Shown here piece after piece: positions 9,300 to 19,139 of a stretch of 64,000 bases of DNA. The notes beneath the pieces are model-generated. The model worked only from the letters and a program-made list of their open reading frames with translations, had not been told where the DNA came from and did no database searches. A program made the translations under genes and the position numbers. Position 1 is the first letter of the stretch. Each line of letters opens with the position of its first letter. Source of the stretch: JAJCYL01 sp963664285 (lineage in GTDB: Bacteria > Bacteroidota > Bacteroidia > Cytophagales > Cyclobacteriaceae); the NCBI GenBank assembly GCA_963664285.2, contig CAXXNX010000054.1:99551-163550 (forward strand), read 5' to 3'.

Positions 9300-9522
9300 C
9301 CGATCAGTTAAACAGTTTGGTTTAATCAAAAAAATGTTCTTCCATAAGAACACAATAGAGCTTTGACTGAAAATTGAAAAATTCTAACAAAAAAACGCTC
9401 TAATGTCCTTTGAAATCCAGAAACCTGGTTGATCTTCAAATTAATACATACACTCCAATCAAAAATAGTTAGCAACCCATTATTAATCCCAAAATTGGTG
9501 GCCTATAAATAATGCGGGTTAA

Positions 9523-11178
9523 GTAACAGCATTTGGTTATGAAAGCTCATCAATCAGCAGTGGAAAACTTGATCCGAATTAATGGGCAAAGGTAGCATAG
9601 TCGTTTTTTTTGTTAAAATTGTTTCATATAAGTTGGAGAACAATCTCTCTTATAGAAGGTGATTGTAGCATGAAGACTTCATAACCATCTTTTTTGCAGG
9701 TAGTTAGTTGCATATTTCAGGTTGTTGAAGAACTGACACCATTGCAGGGAGTAAGAATGTATCCAGGATAAGTTGACAGTGCAGGTACCAACTGTTTACT
9801 TTTTGCGGAGGAGGAGATGGATTCATTTTCAAAACCGATCAGTGGAGGGGATCCACATGATCTGTTCGGCCAATAAATACAGCCTTTGGCTTTTGGATGA
9901 TGGGTAACGAACTGTCCCAGACTTGCTTTGGCCACAAATTTTGATGTTGAAGGGTGCTATCTGTAATAGAGGTTCCATGCACCGTAGATACAACTTCAGG
10001 CATAGCATTGACCAATGCCTTTGTTTGCTTTATTGCAGTGATGAGGTGGAATCATTTGTATTTGCCTTGCAACATGGTGAATCATAAGCCTTGTCCTTAT
10101 AAGCAATTCGTATTTATTAAACCGTACTTCAATGTTATTATTTGGACAACTGTACAAAACCACTTCCCGGAAACAGTGGACAATATTCCGTATGAATTGG
10201 GGCGTGCCTGAAAGTTTGGAAGATCCTTGACAATACAATTTTAGCTATGCTGCCAGCACACCTGCTGGGCGATTTCTACGGTGAACTGAGCATCAGCCTT
10301 TGTTGTACTTAATCAAAAAAATGTGGTTCCATCGAGATCACATTCTAGAGCTTCCGAGGATAATAGTTCGGGAACAATATTCATTCAAAAAAACGCAGTG
10401 ATGGTCAGATATGAATTATGCCGCTTCTAGTTGATTTCAAACGAACTTGTCTGATCAAAAATGTTATCAACCCATTATCCCGATTTGGCACTTGAATAAT
10501 CGGGTTTAGAACATGCAGTGACTCTCTTCAATAAGAAGGATGTACAATAAGTATATGACCATTTTGCTGATATACTTAAGCATTGAATGTTGCAACCGTT
10601 TGCAGAATTGGTGTCCATGTTTTGCCTTGATCGGCTGAGGAACTTGAAAAACCATCACTTTACATTCATTGGCAGATTACTCTGCACACCTTGGTTTGTC
10701 TAAACCGGAGATAGTGGATTGCTTATAAGCATTGTGCAATTTGGACAGGGAGATAATTAGTGGGTATTTTTTGGAACCTTTTTGCCGCTGAATTGGTGAA
10801 AGCATAGACCTGGATCTTTGGTTGAGTCATTGCCGCGGCTGTCTATGAAGTTTGCCTTTTTTTAACAATCATCATATTAAAGAACATAGTATGCAATTGG
10901 GATATTTTCGCTGGAGCTGAAACAGCGCCAGGCTTTCCAACAATTCGGTTTGGGAAGTTTACAATTTTATTCTCAGGCTCGAATAAAGGAGTGGTTGATA
11001 TTGACTTGAATATCATTACGGTACGCGGAAGATCATCTTTGGTGATAATCTGCTATTTCTGTTTTTTGCAACTTAGCTTTTGAACACATAATTACCCATA
11101 GTTGAGGTACTTAATAGCAAAAACTTACCCGATAGTTCCGCTAGTAAAAACCTTAACTAGAGGGCAGAAAAAGCTGGT
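9523..11178. other. Gene-free fossil region between two IS1380 copies
   Basis: There are about 1.65 kb with no credible gene. The middle (10160-10504) is a worn IS1380 right end. The stretch upstream to about 9950 may be an older, more eroded part of the same copy. The remainder (10510-11178) has frequent stops in all frames and no recognised motif. It is best read as decayed mobile DNA, or as a decayed gene too far gone to name. Confidence 0.5.
10160..10504 (+). mobile_element. Fossil IS1380 right end
   Basis: The segment keeps islands of the intact element in the right order: GTGGACAATAT, GGGGCGTGCCTGAAAG, CTGCTGGGCGATTT, CGGTGAACTGA, AATCAAAAAAATG, and the end AATAATCGGG followed by TTTA. 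Between the islands there are many substitutions and small indels. This is far more diverged than the other copies and marks an older wave of the same element. Confidence 0.75.
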
Positions 11179-11182
11179 TTAA

Positions 11183-12803
11183 CCCGCATTATTCATAGGC
11201 CACCAATTTTGGGATTAATAATGGGTTGCTAACTATTTTTGATTGGAGTGTATGTATTAATTTGAAGATCAACCAGGTTTCTGGATTTCAAAGGACATTA
11301 GAGCGTTTTTTTGTTAGAATTTTTCAATTTTCAGTCAAAGCTCTATTGTGTTCTTATGGAAGAACATTTTTTTGATTAAACCAAACTGTTTAACTGATCG
11401 GTCAGTTCACCGTAAGCAAATCGCCCAGCAGGTATTGATATCTAAAGGCTCTTGAGAATTGTATTGTCAATGATCTTTTCCTTTCTTTCAGGCACGCCCC
11501 AACCTTCATCAGGTAAAGCCGGATATTGTCCACTTGCCATCGTTTAGCAAAGTGGTGTTTTGTTTTGGCAATTAATAATTTAATCTGCCGGAACATTTCA
11601 TAACAGAGGGTAGCGATGATTAAACGCATGAAATTGGCCCAGTAGCGATGACAGGAAAGCCGGTCGGAATAAGTCATGTTTTTGAGTTCCTTTATTCGAT
11701 TTTCACTGGCATCACCTCGCTTGACATAAAAATCAAAGTAAATCTGTTGAGCGGTCATCGCTTCAAAGTTGCTCACAAAGTAACGGACATTCATTCCTTT
11801 TCCGGTAGACTCCACTTTGGCGTACAGCTTTTCAGAACGATCCCAGCTTTTGGCCTGGTAAGTAAACGGGCCAACAAACTCTTGATGTTTGATGATTTTT
11901 GAAGCATATTCCTTTTTTACTTCAATGATAGTCTGTTTGGTAAAAGTCTTTAAAACTTCATTACTACTAATACCTAAACAAAATTGAAGGTCAAACTGCT
12001 TAGCTATCCGATAAAAAGATGCTCCTGAAAAGCCACTATCCGCTCGAATAAGGATCTTTACTGAGGGCAGTTTTTTTCTGATTTTAATGACAATCCTTTT
12101 CAATAAGGCCACAAACCATTTGTTGGAGTGACAATTGCCCGGACGTAGTACTGGTAAAATGACCTGACCGGTGTTCCCGTCCTTAAAGAACAACTCATGG
12201 TACATAGTCTGTCCATAATAGCCATTATACAAACTGAGTTGTTGGGATCCATGAGTAGGGTCATCGGTACCATCTACATCAATGATGATTTGACCAGTCT
12301 TCTCTTTCAACTCCTCTACATAACGGTCTACAAACCATTGACTCATCTGGTAGATCAGACTCCGATCGGCCTTGTTTTCAAATCGACTTAAAGTAGGCTG
12401 GGAACATAATCCGCTATCTAGTACTTTACGGATCACCGGATCCTCTCGGAGTTTTTGTTCGTCATTGCAATCCTGATAGCCCTGCATCATTAAAAACACC
12501 CGTTGGCGAAGCATTTCTTCATAAGTGTATTCGATAAAAAAGGGGTTTCGATAGTCAGGAATCAGTGCGGCGAAGCTTTTTAATAGACCAGTCTTTCTCT
12601 CTACTTTTTCACTTAACAATATCGCTCCGTCTGAGCTAATCGCTGATGCTGAAAAATCAAATTTAAAAGCTTGTTTTCCTCGATAAAATACGGTATCTTT
12701 TTCCTTATATTCAGGCATAAATTAATTGCTTATTTTGTTGTCTAACTATCTCAATATAAGCAATTTATGCCTGTTTTTTATTGTCTACTATGAATTTTTC
12801 GGG
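11183..12803 (-). mobile_element. IS1380-type element, copy C (intact)
   Basis: This is 1621 bp in inverted orientation relative to copy B. TTAA lies at 11179-11182 and 12804-12807. It lies just downstream of the frameshifted enoyl-CoA hydratase gene. With copy B it forms a 4.9-kb inverted pair around the fossil region, a substrate for inversion. Confidence 0.95.
11402..12718 (-). CDS. IS1380-type DDE transposase
   Basis: This is a complete 438-residue transposase, identical in protein sequence to the copies at 7983 and 31343. All three catalytic acidic residues are present and the leader hairpin is intact. There is no lesion. Confidence 0.95.
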   Translation of the reverse strand: MPEYKEKDTVFYRGKQAFKFDFSASAISSDGAILLSEKVERKTGLLKSFAALIPDYRNPFFIEYTYEEMLRQRVFLMMQGYQDCNDEQKLREDPVIRKVLDSGLCSQPTLSRFENKADRSLIYQMSQWFVDRYVEELKEKTGQIIIDVDGTDDPTHGSQQLSLYNGYYGQTMYHELFFKDGNTGQVILPVLRPGNCHSNKWFVALLKRIVIKIRKKLPSVKILIRADSGFSGASFYRIAKQFDLQFCLGISSNEVLKTFTKQTIIEVKKEYASKIIKHQEFVGPFTYQAKSWDRSEKLYAKVESTGKGMNVRYFVSNFEAMTAQQIYFDFYVKRGDASENRIKELKNMTYSDRLSCHRYWANFMRLIIATLCYEMFRQIKLLIAKTKHHFAKRWQVDNIRLYLMKVGACLKERKRSLTIQFSRAFRYQYLLGDLLTVN

Positions 12804-12876
12804 TTAAGTGCCTCACCAGCATCTTTTATTTGGCGACCACAAGCCCCAATCCAAATGGTTATTATACTTTTTTAAA

Positions 12877-13635
12877 TTACTTCGCCTTAAACCTCGTAAT
12901 AGCCTCCCTGGTAAAATCAGAAAGCACTAATCTTCCGCTGACTTCGGCCCGTTGAGCAAGTAGGTCGTCCCAGTCTTCTGTCCCTCTCCAAAAAGTCGTT
13001 TTAAGCTCCTTCATCGCCATAGGGTTGTATTGAGACAGTTTATTGGCTAATCCGGCCACTCCTTTGTCCAGTTCTTCAATTGACTCAAAAACTTCGGCAT
13101 AGAGACCATGGGTTTGAGCCCAGTAGGCATCATACCACACCTCCGGCTGAATGCTCATTTGTGACATCGCAGATAGCCCTACTTTTCTCTCCACCGCCGG
13201 CCTACGACAAAAGGACCAATACCAATAGCCAACTCGCTTAATCTTACGGAGGCGTACTTAGCAGCCAGACAATAATCTACTGCTGAAGCGAGGCCTTACA
13301 CCCCCGCCTACCGTTTTACCCTGCGCGCGACCAATAATTAGTTTGTGAGATTTCCTACAGGCATTGATCACATTGGCAAAGCCCATAAAGAACTTCCTGC
13401 CCTCCTCCACGGAGGATATACTGGTTAATTCATCAAAGCTGGCCCCGGCACAGAAAGCCCTATCACCTTCGCTTTGAATGATAATGATTTTGATATCGTC
13501 TTGCTGTCCGGCTTCGGTAATGGTTTTGGTTAAAGCGCTAAGGACGTCTCCCGGCAATGAATTGCTCTGAGGATGAAAGAAAGTAATTATCCCTACATCG
13601 TTCTCAACTTTTATTTCAACATTTCCTTTTGACAT
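12877..13635 (-). pseudogene. Enoyl-CoA hydratase/isomerase of the phenylacetate block, two frameshifts
   Basis: Read through two single-base errors this gives a 252-residue crotonase-fold protein. The 5' part has the oxyanion-hole motif AFCAGASF and ends at GKTVGGGV. An extra A near 13294 then shifts the frame, which continues as GLASAVDYCLAAKYA and SELAIGIGPFVVG. A missing C near 13201 restores the original frame for PAVERKVGLS through to FKAK. The two changes compensate in length but the middle third is read out of frame as it stands. Position downstream of paaZ and paaY suggests a role in ring-opened phenylacetyl-CoA breakdown, as for PaaF/PaaG. If the indels are sequencing errors the gene is intact. 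Confidence 0.78.
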
Positions 13636-13654
13636 ATGTTATGGAGATTATTAG

Positions 13655-13801
13655 ATAAAAGAACAAAGAGCAAAGATTCGATCTTCAAAAAATAAAAAAT
13701 GTACATCCTAATAGCGATTTGGTAAAGATTACAATTATTGATAAGTATTGTTAATTCAAAACAATCTGTCTATTGTCTTTGTTCTTTGGTCTTTGTTCTA
13801 A
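13655..13801. repeat. Inverted repeat between paaZ and the hydratase gene
   Basis: AGAACAAAGAGCAAAGA (about 13659-13676) faces TCTTTGTTCTTTGGTCTTTGTTCT (about 13777-13800) about 100 bp away, an imperfect inverted repeat. It fills the 166-bp gap between the two genes. It may be a termination or mRNA-processing structure, or a small dispersed repeat. Confidence 0.4.
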
Positions 13802-15852
13802 CTAATTTTGGTTTTTCTTTTTAACCATGGTGAGTATGGTAGCAATAGCTACAGTCTCATCCGTTTCATCGTAGACATCCACCAAGAACTTGACAATCCC
13901 TTTGGCAATGTCATCTTTCTTTTCCTGGTCCATTTTCTCTTTCACCGTTAGGCGCACACCAATAGTCATTCCGGGGTAAACAGGCTTGGTAAACCGGCAC
14001 TCTTCCAGTCCATAGTTGAGGAGTACAGGTCCTTTTTTTGCTTCTACAAACAATCCTGCCGCCGCAGAAAGCACAAAGTACCCGTGAGCCACTGTTCGCT
14101 CAAAGGTGGTTCCTTCCAATGAAGTTGCATCAGTGTGGGCATAAAAATGGTCCCAGCTGACATTGGCAAAGTTGACGATATCGGCATCAGTCACCGTGCG
14201 CTTATGGGTAATGAGGGTCTCTCCAACTTCCAATTCTTCAAAAAACTTACTGAAGAGATGCTTGCCCGGATCCTTATACTTCCCACCGTATTGATAGTGA
14301 TTGGTGACTGCAGTAAGCGTAGTCGGTGTACCTTGTATAGCACATCTTTGGAGATAATGCAAAACACCTCTCGCACCTCCCATTTCTTCGCCACCACCAG
14401 CCCTTCCCGGACCACCATGACTAAGCATAGGCATAGGTGACCCATGACCGGTACTCTCTTTAGCGCTCTCCCGATTAAGTACCAGTATCCTGCCATGATG
14501 TGTGGCCGCCCCAGAACAAAATCCCGGGCTATCTTATCATCACCGGTTGCAATAGAGGAGCACAATGAGCCCTTGCCCAATTTAGAGAGTTCAATGGCTT
14601 CATCAAGATTTTTGTAGGGAATGATGGTGTTGACCGGCCCGAAAGCTTCCACATTATGGACAGCCTCACTTTTGAACGGATCTTTGTTGACAAATAATAT
14701 TGGGGATATGAAAGCCCCCTTATTGGCATCAGCTCCGACAACTTTAACTTTGCCGGGGTCACCAAATACCAATTCAGAAACTTTCTTTAATTCTTCCACC
14801 CGGGCTTTTACCTCCTCTAATTGCTCCTTGCCAGCCAATGCACCCATTCGCACTCCTTCAACCTGGGGATCTCCAATGGTTGTTTTAGCTAACGCCTGAC
14901 CCAAACTGATCTGCACATCTTCCACCAATTTCTCGGGAACAATAATCCTTCTTATCGCGGTACATTTCTGACCGCACTTCACGGTTATTTCCTTTCTCAC
15001 TTCATTGATGAACAGATCAAACTCTTCAGTGCCCGGTTTCGCATCTTCTCCCAATATGGCTGCGTTCAAGGAATCTGCTTCTAAATTGAAGGGAACAGAC
15101 TCTTCGATGACCTTTGGATGGGTTTTCAGTTTCACACCGGTAGCAAAAGACCCGGTGAAAGTGACAGTATCCTGGTTAGTAACATGATCAATGATGCCAT
15201 TTCCATAGCCCGCAACTAGTTGAATGGCACCTTCAGGGACGATTCCGGAGGTGATAATTTCCTTCACCACCAATTCTGTCAGGTAACAAGTCTGCTCTGC
15301 AGGTTTCACTACTGCTGGTACTCCCGCCAGCCAATTGACCGCTACTTTTTCCAACATCCCCCAAACCGGAAAATTGAAGGCATTGATATGGATGGCAACA
15401 CCTTCTTTGGGAACCATAATGTGACTGCCTACAAATGTTCCGCCCTTAGAAAGGCCAACCATATCGCCATCGACGTAGTGCTTCTCGCTGCCAAACTGTC
15501 TTCTCAAGCTGGCATATGCAAAGAGATTACCAATACCTCCTTCTATATCAATCCATGAGTCTGTGCGAGTAGCACCCGTGGCCCAGCTTAGTTTGTAAAA
15601 CTTTTCTTTATTTTCTTTAAGATGAAACGCCAGGGCTTTCAACATCAAGCCCCTATCATAAAAGGTCATTTTGCGTAGTGCCGGCCCACCGGTTTTCCTT
15701 CCATAATCAAGCATCTCTTTAAAATCAAGACCTTCGATGCTATGTTTTCCTACCGGATCACCGGTTATTGCATTATAGAGAACTTCTCCATCACCTCCAC
15801 CTTCCAACCATTTTCCTTGTAAGTAATGTTGTATTTTCGGTATGCTGCTCAT
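13802..15852 (-). pseudogene. paaZ: PaaZ: oxepin-CoA hydrolase / semialdehyde dehydrogenase, frameshifted
   Basis: This encodes the bifunctional ring-cleavage enzyme of aerobic phenylacetate degradation. The N-terminal aldehyde dehydrogenase domain covers about residues 1-515, with INAFNFPVWGM, NLEADSLNAAI and the catalytic-Cys segment KCGQKCTAIRR. The C-terminal MaoC/hot-dog domain covers about residues 530-683, with VSWDHFYAHTD and VAHGYFVLSAAAG. A single G is missing from a five-G run near 14508 after the motif DFVLG. The two domains therefore lie in different frames. Corrected length is 683 residues, close to E. coli PaaZ (681). The start overlaps paaY by 4 bp (ATGA). As written, the ligand that depends on the hydrolase domain would be left as a reactive aldehyde. 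It is either a pseudogene or a homopolymer error. Confidence 0.88.
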
Positions 15853-16442
15853 TCTTGTGTTTCTTTCCAGACTTTATATTTCATTTGTTGTTTTTTCCTG
15901 TTTTCAGGTACTTTCCGCAGTGGCTCACATTCGTGTAGTGAATCATAACAATCTTTTGGGAGCTGCTGATAAAGTTTGGTTCCCTCGGTTTTCCAACTGA
16001 TCATTTCATTACTCACTTCTTTTACCACTTTACCCGGATTACCTACCACCATGCTTCTCTTTGGGATCTTTGATTCGGCTTTGATAAAGCAAAGTGCGCC
16101 GACGATACACTCTTCTCCGATTTCCACATTATCCATAATTACTGCATTCATCCCGATCATAGAATTGCGTCCAATTTGGACCCCATGGATGATTGCACCA
16201 TGTCCGATATGAGCGGATTCCTCCAACCTGACTGAAACTCCAGGGAACATGTGGATAGTGCAGTTCTCCTGAACATTACAGCCATCTTTGATCACTATTT
16301 CTCCCCAATCACCGCGAATGGCCGCTCCGGGACCTATGTATACATTTTTACCAATAATAACATTACCGGTTACAGCTGCTTGCGGATGTATGAATGCAGA
16401 CTCATGAATAATCGGCTTAAAACCATCAAACTCGTAAACCAT
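15849..16442 (-). CDS. paaY: PaaY-like hexapeptide-repeat thioesterase
   Basis: This encodes a 197-residue left-handed beta-helix protein of the gamma-carbonic anhydrase-like group. Hexapeptide repeats run from about residue 15 to 135, with GNVIIGKNVYIGPGAAIRGD, HIGHGAIIHG and IGMNAVIMDN. The His residues in CTIHMF, HIGHG and GAIIHG fit the metal site. PaaY hydrolyses dead-end CoA adducts formed when PaaZ fails. It overlaps paaZ by 4 bp, so the two are translationally coupled. The C-terminal tail QLPKDCYDSLHECEPL is also typical of PaaY. Start ATG, complete. It survives although its partner gene is broken. Confidence 0.88.
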   Translation of the reverse strand: MVYEFDGFKPIIHESAFIHPQAAVTGNVIIGKNVYIGPGAAIRGDWGEIVIKDGCNVQENCTIHMFPGVSVRLEESAHIGHGAIIHGVQIGRNSMIGMNAVIMDNVEIGEECIVGALCFIKAESKIPKRSMVVGNPGKVVKEVSNEMISWKTEGTKLYQQLPKDCYDSLHECEPLRKVPENRKKQQMKYKVWKETQE

Positions 16443-16459
16443 TACTTGGTATTTATGCT

Positions 16460-16487
16460 CAAACTTAACGAACCTGATTCAAACTTA
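16460..16487 (-). promoter_or_regulatory. Two TAnnTTTG boxes upstream of paaY
   Basis: On the minus strand TAAGTTTG occurs at 16467-16460 and again at 16487-16480. Both match the Bacteroidota -7 consensus exactly. They lie 18 and 38 bp before the paaY start. Either could drive the paaY-paaZ-hydratase operon. No convincing -33 TTTG partner was identified. Confidence 0.4.
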
Positions 16488-16521
16488 TGAGCCCTTCCAA
16501 ACATTGCATTGTCCCGAGTAA

Positions 16522-16764
16522 TTGAGTACCTTTATTTGTACTCGATTCTTACTGTTGTTGTCTCAGAATTACAAGATACTAGCAATTTTATTGCTTGGTT
16601 GTGGTGGGGGTAATGAAGATTTTGGCCTTCCTGAATACATTAATGTGAAAGGTGTCTGGGAAGGATTTGACACATACACCAATAATTTGGAAAATCCTGC
16701 TTGCTCTTACCACGGCACAATGAATCCAGCGCCTCTATTAGATCGAGGTCATTCAAACAATTAA
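16522..16764 (+). other. Possible lipoprotein gene remnant
   Basis: This short open frame contains a hydrophobic stretch ending in a lipobox (LAILLLGCGGG), followed by about 45 residues and then the end of the frame. No ATG sits just before the lipobox; a TTG near 16552 would give a plausible lipoprotein signal. The length is too short for a typical surface lipoprotein, so it looks like a truncated 5' end. Family not recognised. Confidence 0.35.
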
Positions 16765-16780
16765 TCTTCTAGAGGTGCCC

Positions 16781-18001
16781 TTAATCTTCGGTGCACATTT
16801 TATTTACTGCCTTTGCTGCAGTTGTCATGCCTAAATTAAGTGCCCAAATAACATCTTCGCATGCTCCTTCCTGATCCCTTATGCTGTATCTTGCTACTCC
16901 ACGGTTGTAAAATGTTATGGCGCTTATCGGATCAAGACTGATGGCTTTATCATAATCTGCAATAGCTTGTTCAAAAAAGCGCTCTTTGGTAAAAAGATTA
17001 CCACGGTTTAAGTAAGCTTTGGCGTAGTCAGGGTTTAAATTGATGGCCGATTCATAATCTCTGTATGCACCCCTGAAATCTCTTAATTTTTCTCTGATCA
17101 TTCCTCGGTTGAGATAATTTTCAAAATCTTTTGCATTGATTTCTATGGCTTTGTTGTAATCATTAAGCGCACCCCGAAAATCTCCAATATTATATTTTGC
17201 CAACCCTCTTTGGGAGTAAGGTTCGTCAAATTCCGGATTCTCATCAATTAGACTGGTGTACAAATCTATGGACTGATTGTCGTCACTCAACCGAAGCAAA
17301 TTATAGGTAGCCAGGTCATTTCCCGGATCAATGGTTAAAGCCGTTTCATAGTCGGCTCTCGCTTCCTCATTTTGGTCTAATTCTTCACGTAAAAGTCCAC
17401 GGTTAACATAAAAATTGGGATCTGTTCCATTGAGATTAATGGACTCATTAAAATGATACATGGCTGAGTCGTACTTCAACAATTTGGCTCTAACTAATCC
17501 AAGGTAATTGTGGATCTCTGCTTCCTTACCCTCCATCGTCATTACCCCGCTAACGCCGGATTCATAATTTGATAGCCGGAAGAAAATAGCGTTGGTTTCC
17601 CGCATGGGGGTGGTCAATAAAGTGAGGAAATCAGATTCGGCATACTCTAATTTTCCCAAATGGAAATAAAGTAATGCCCGTCCGAATAAGGCTTCAATGT
17701 GATCAGGAATCATGTGAAGGATGATGTTATAGCCCGTTAAAGCTCCTTCATTATCTCCACTATTCTCCCTTGCCACAGCTCTCAGGTAATAGGAGTCCGC
17801 ATAATAAGCATCAAAACTTAAACTTTTGTTGAAGTGCCTGACAGCTTCCATATATCTCTCCTCTTCCAGTGCTTCCCTGCCGAGATCAAAATAATGGTTA
17901 CGGTAACTTGTACGGCCTCCCCTTATAGCATCTTGTCCAAAGACTAAAGAAGAGTTTAAGAGAGCAATCAGGGCTAATATCAGTATTGAAAATCTACTCA
18001 T
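16781..18001 (-). CDS. Secreted tetratricopeptide-repeat protein
   Basis: This encodes a 406-residue protein with a signal peptide (ILILALIALLNSSLVFGQ) and at least eight TPR units. Two lie at about residues 35-105 and the rest at about 160-390. Typical repeats include AEPYSQRGLAKY-like and AYLNRGNLFTKE-like helices. The C-terminal sequence GACEDVIWALNLGM is common in Bacteroidota TPR proteins of the envelope. It probably serves as a protein-binding scaffold in the periplasm. An IS30 copy begins right at the start codon: the 3-bp target duplication overlaps the ATG. The native leader (AGAAAGG about 5 bp before ATG) now lies 1.1 kb away at about 19116-19125, so translation is probably poor. 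Confidence 0.85.
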   Translation of the reverse strand: MSRFSILILALIALLNSSLVFGQDAIRGGRTSYRNHYFDLGREALEEERYMEAVRHFNKSLSFDAYYADSYYLRAVARENSGDNEGALTGYNIILHMIPDHIEALFGRALLYFHLGKLEYAESDFLTLLTTPMRETNAIFFRLSNYESGVSGVMTMEGKEAEIHNYLGLVRAKLLKYDSAMYHFNESINLNGTDPNFYVNRGLLREELDQNEEARADYETALTIDPGNDLATYNLLRLSDDNQSIDLYTSLIDENPEFDEPYSQRGLAKYNIGDFRGALNDYNKAIEINAKDFENYLNRGMIREKLRDFRGAYRDYESAINLNPDYAKAYLNRGNLFTKERFFEQAIADYDKAISLDPISAITFYNRGVARYSIRDQEGACEDVIWALNLGMTTAAKAVNKMCTED

Positions 18002-18009
18002 ATGTAAGT

Positions 18010-19014
18010 TTAAGTAATAAGTGCAATTTTCCTTTGTAGCACTTGCTTTGCGTTTAGGTAATTAAATTTTCTAACAGGGCGTTCATTGATTTTGTTTTCA
18101 ACAACTTTGATTTGCTCCTCTGTAACAAATCTAATATCTGTTTTCTTAGGATAAAACCTTCTGATTACCCCAATCCTATTTTCAACTGTCCCTTTATCCT
18201 GACTAGTATAGGGACGAGTGAAATAGGCATCCACATCAAGGGATTGAGCAATCAACTCATGTTTAGAAAATGCCATATCATTATCAAAAGTGAGTGTTTC
18301 CAGTTTGTGTTTATCCTGAGAGAGTTCCTCCACAATAGCTTCGGCCATTTGATCGGCATTTTTACTGTGCATCTTTCTGATTCTGGTAAAAAGACTTGCT
18401 CGGTCTGTCATCACCAACAAAGAGCCTTTGTGGTTTTTACCCATCATTAAATCGACTTCTATATCTCCCAATCGTTCCCTTTTGTTAATGATCTGGGGTC
18501 GCTGTTCAATTGATACCCTATTCGGGATAATACCTCTACGATCTTTTCTGTTTCCTCGTTTGCGCCTTCGTTTGCCATGTTTTAGATATGTGTATAGTTG
18601 TTTGTATTCTTGGTTCTCCTGGCGGTTGGTGTGCTTACATTCCCATATCCATTGGTAAATCCATTCATGGCTAAGTGGACATTCTCTCGTTTTCTTTCCC
18701 TGATGGCTGATCAATTCAGGACTCCATCTATCTTCTTGGAGCCGGTTAACTATCCAGTCTTTCATGGGTTTGGTGAAAATCACTCTTTTTGGCTTTTCTT
18801 GATGACGAAGATTGGTCCTCCTTTGTGCATTTGCTGTTCGATAGACACCAGCTCCCCTACCTCTTGAACCCACATTTCGCTTAAGCTCACGTGAGATCGT
18901 AGACGGGTGAAAATGAACGATACAGGCAATCTCCTTTTGAGTAGCTCCTGTTTTCAATAATGCTTCAATTTGATACCTTTGATCAATACTGAGATGTGTG
19001 TAGTTTTTTGACAT
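18010..19014 (-). CDS. IS30-type DDE transposase
   Basis: This is a 334-residue transposase. The N-terminal helix-turn-helix (LSIDQRYQIEALLKTGATQ, followed by STISRELKRN) is the IS30 hallmark. The DDE core has Asp in GDIEVDLMMG, Asp in TFDNDMAF and Glu in KGTVENRIGVIRRF. The ATG at 19014 is preferred over a GTG seven codons upstream. A 17-bp-arm hairpin lies between this start and the element end. Complete, probably active. Confidence 0.94.
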   Translation of the reverse strand: MSKNYTHLSIDQRYQIEALLKTGATQKEIACIVHFHPSTISRELKRNVGSRGRGAGVYRTANAQRRTNLRHQEKPKRVIFTKPMKDWIVNRLQEDRWSPELISHQGKKTRECPLSHEWIYQWIWECKHTNRQENQEYKQLYTYLKHGKRRRKRGNRKDRRGIIPNRVSIEQRPQIINKRERLGDIEVDLMMGKNHKGSLLVMTDRASLFTRIRKMHSKNADQMAEAIVEELSQDKHKLETLTFDNDMAFSKHELIAQSLDVDAYFTRPYTSQDKGTVENRIGVIRRFYPKKTDIRFVTEEQIKVVENKINERPVRKFNYLNAKQVLQRKIALIT

Positions 19015-19046
19015 TTTGCAATCCAAAGATTGCACTGCTCAGGCTT

Positions 19047-19088
19047 TTGAAGGATGAAAAAGCCCTTAAAAGCTTTTTCATCCTTCAA
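19047..19088. repeat. Hairpin inside the IS30 right end
   Basis: TTGAAGGATGAAAAAGC (19047-19063) and its perfect complement (19072-19088) form a 17-bp stem with an 8-nt loop. It lies just inside the right terminal repeat and upstream of the transposase. The same structure is in the other two copies. It probably limits transposase expression from transcripts entering from outside; it could also be a transposase-binding feature. Confidence 0.6.
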
Positions 19089-19139
19089 TTGCACTTATTA
19101 GTTGATCTCAGCATAACCTTTCTAACAAAATGCCGTAAT

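Larger units (their letters stand above)
7898..9518 (+). mobile_element. IS1380-type element, copy B (intact)
   Basis: This is a 1621-bp element with ends CCCGAAAAATTCATAG and, reversed, CCCGCATTATTCATAG. It is flanked by TTAA on both sides (7894-7897, 9519-9522). It encodes one complete transposase. The 5' leader folds over the start codon. The right end differs from the other copies by one base (CCTATAAATAA). Confidence 0.95.
18003..19112 (-). mobile_element. IS30-type element, copy 2 (intact)
   Basis: This is 1110 bp with the same terminal sequences as the other two copies and a 3-bp target duplication ATA (18000-18002 and 19113-19115). It is the reference copy: its transposase frame is uninterrupted. 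It sits between the start codon of the TPR gene and that gene's leader. Confidence 0.95.
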
